Shown here: one piece after another, positions 40,643-41,369 of the stretch | How positions within the stretch are numbered: the stretch's first letter is position 1 | How the letters are laid out: the number at the start of each line of letters is the position of its first letter | Assembly: GCA_963645405.1 (NCBI GenBank) | Contig: CAVISR010000012.1 | Location: 1-41,369 of the forward strand | Length of the DNA: 41,369 bases | Direction of reading: 5' to 3' | Origin: Colivivens sp963645405 | GTDB taxonomy: Bacteria > Bacteroidota > Bacteroidia > Bacteroidales > Bacteroidaceae | The notes under the pieces: generated by a model | Database searches by the model: none | What the model saw: the letters and a program-made list of their open reading frames with translations, nothing else | What the model was told of the DNA's origin: nothing | Made by a program: the position numbers and the translations under genes

Positions 40643-40671
40643 GACTTGCGGCAGAGTCGGTAAGACTTGCA
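40637..40671 (+). repeat. 21-base duplication spanning the rodA stop
   Basis: CGGTAAGACTTGC at 40637-40649, which includes the rodA TAA, recurs at 40658-40670, a 21-base period. The flanking bases GC/GT and AG are also partly shared. Confidence 0.8.
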
Positions 40672-40813
40672 GCTTGTTGCATGGACTGAACATTGTCAAT
40701 CTTCAGTTCGCCTTGCAGGTCCGCTCTACGGATGGAGTCCGAAAGGGACATTTGAAAGGGGATTTGGACGGGGCTTTTACTGACCCTATTTTAGCCCCCT
40801 TTTAGCTCCATTT

Positions 40814-40880
40814 ATTTCTCTGCCTAGGAAAAACTTTTTCTCTGACCAGGAAAATAATTTTCTCTGACTAAGAAAATAAA
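40814..40880. repeat. 22-base tandem repeat, three units (locus 2)
   Basis: This is the same family as 18254-18335. Units of TTTTCTCTGACYARGAAAA type have their first C at 40818, 40840 and 40862, again exactly 22 bases apart. The spacer TAAT between units two and three is the same at both loci, which lie about 22.5 kb apart. Confidence 0.9.
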
Positions 40881-41369
40881 ACGGCTTGTTTTGCGGCTTT
40901 TGCCTCCCTTGTTGCAATGCATGAAAATCTCATGAATTTAACATTTACTGATTCCTTTCTCTCAAGGCAACATTCAAGCTCATGTTCAAACGATGAAAGT
41001 CTTCTTTCGTTACAGTTATCCCGTGATTTGTCCATGGATTTACCCTGGTTTTTGACGAAAACCAGTGAAAAATACTTGAGTTGGAAGTGTGTTAAAATGG
41101 CGTTTTAAGGGGTGAAAACCCATGGAAAATGCGTTTCAAGTCGTGATAACGAGAGGCTTTTTGGGGTGAAATTGTCATATAGCACCTATTGCGTGCCCTT
41201 TCTAAATTTTATTGTTTGGTTTCTTAACTAACGTAACATGTTAAGTAGTAGATAGAAAGTGGATAAATTAAGATTTATTACGTCTCGTCTCAGTTGTCTC
41301 AGTTATTTTTAGGGGTGGTAATACTTTCTGCCTTCTCTCCATATATTATATATAACTAATTAATTATTA
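40881..41369. other. Non-coding tail of the window
   Basis: No convincing gene is seen. A 63-codon open frame at 40917-41108 lacks family features and upstream signals. The sequence becomes strongly A/T-rich after about 41200, ending in TATATTATATATAAC-like stretches. It may be the upstream region of a gene beyond the edge. Confidence 0.5.

Noticed and set aside
40917..41108. Small gene of 63 codons in the tail
   Set aside because: The frame has no recognisable domain, promoter or ribosome-binding context, and lies in repeat-like, A/T-rich DNA.

Overview
The window is a chromosomal segment from a member of the Bacteroidetes, most likely a Prevotella-like member of the Bacteroidales. Three things point there. 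The gene orders are typical of the phylum: mraZ-rsmH-ftsL-ftsI-murE-mraY-murD-ftsW-murG-murC-ftsQ-ftsA-ftsZ, thrA-(mutase-like gene)-thrC, and purH-mreBCD-mrdA-rodA. At least six intergenic regions carry the Bacteroidetes promoter signature TAnnTTTG, several of them with a TTTG box 19-20 bases upstream. Several proteins have lineage-typical forms, including FtsI with a PASTA domain, FtsA with a long C-terminal extension and a bifunctional ThrA. A 123-base run of N at 12533-12655 shows that this is a draft scaffold.

Layout. 1-595: non-coding, with a 157-base tandem repeat array and a hairpin-rich element just past ftsZ. 596-16904 (minus strand): a complete division and cell wall (dcw) cluster read from mraZ to ftsZ, with a promoter and a 10-base-period MraZ-like operator in front of mraZ. 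murF, ddl and ftsB are absent. 16905-18499: a divergent promoter region, a small outer-membrane beta-barrel gene and two kinds of short tandem repeat. 18500-20746: priA. 20918-25940: a threonine operon, thrA, a phosphoglycerate-mutase-like gene that is probably a non-orthologous homoserine kinase, and thrC. 26171-28384: a Cof-type HAD phosphatase, tRNA-Phe(GAA) and an MFS exporter. 28431-33819 (minus strand): a tight operon of a DPP IV-like exopeptidase, purD, a multi-pass membrane protein, a YqaA/DedA-like protein and a histidine phosphatase. 34048-40642: a purH remnant containing only the IMP cyclohydrolase domain, then the rod-shape operon mreB-mreC-mreD-mrdA-rodA. 40643-41369: non-coding tail with repeats.

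How it fits together. The two large clusters cover septal and lateral peptidoglycan synthesis: MurE, MurD, MurC, MraY and MurG make lipid II; FtsW/FtsI and RodA/PBP2 polymerise and crosslink it; FtsZ/FtsA and MreB/C/D position them. MurE has the DNPR motif, which predicts meso-diaminopimelate peptidoglycan. thrA also feeds the aspartate pathway from which diaminopimelate derives.

The most unusual features are: (i) repeated short tandem duplications of 18-25 bases, often with a 22-23 base period, that copy the last codons and stop of the upstream gene (mraY, the beta-barrel gene, mreC, rodA; weaker at priA and purH), plus stand-alone 21-22 base arrays; (ii) the precise loss of the AICAR transformylase half of PurH; (iii) the MraZ operator over the dcw promoter; and (iv) the mutase-like gene standing in for thrB.
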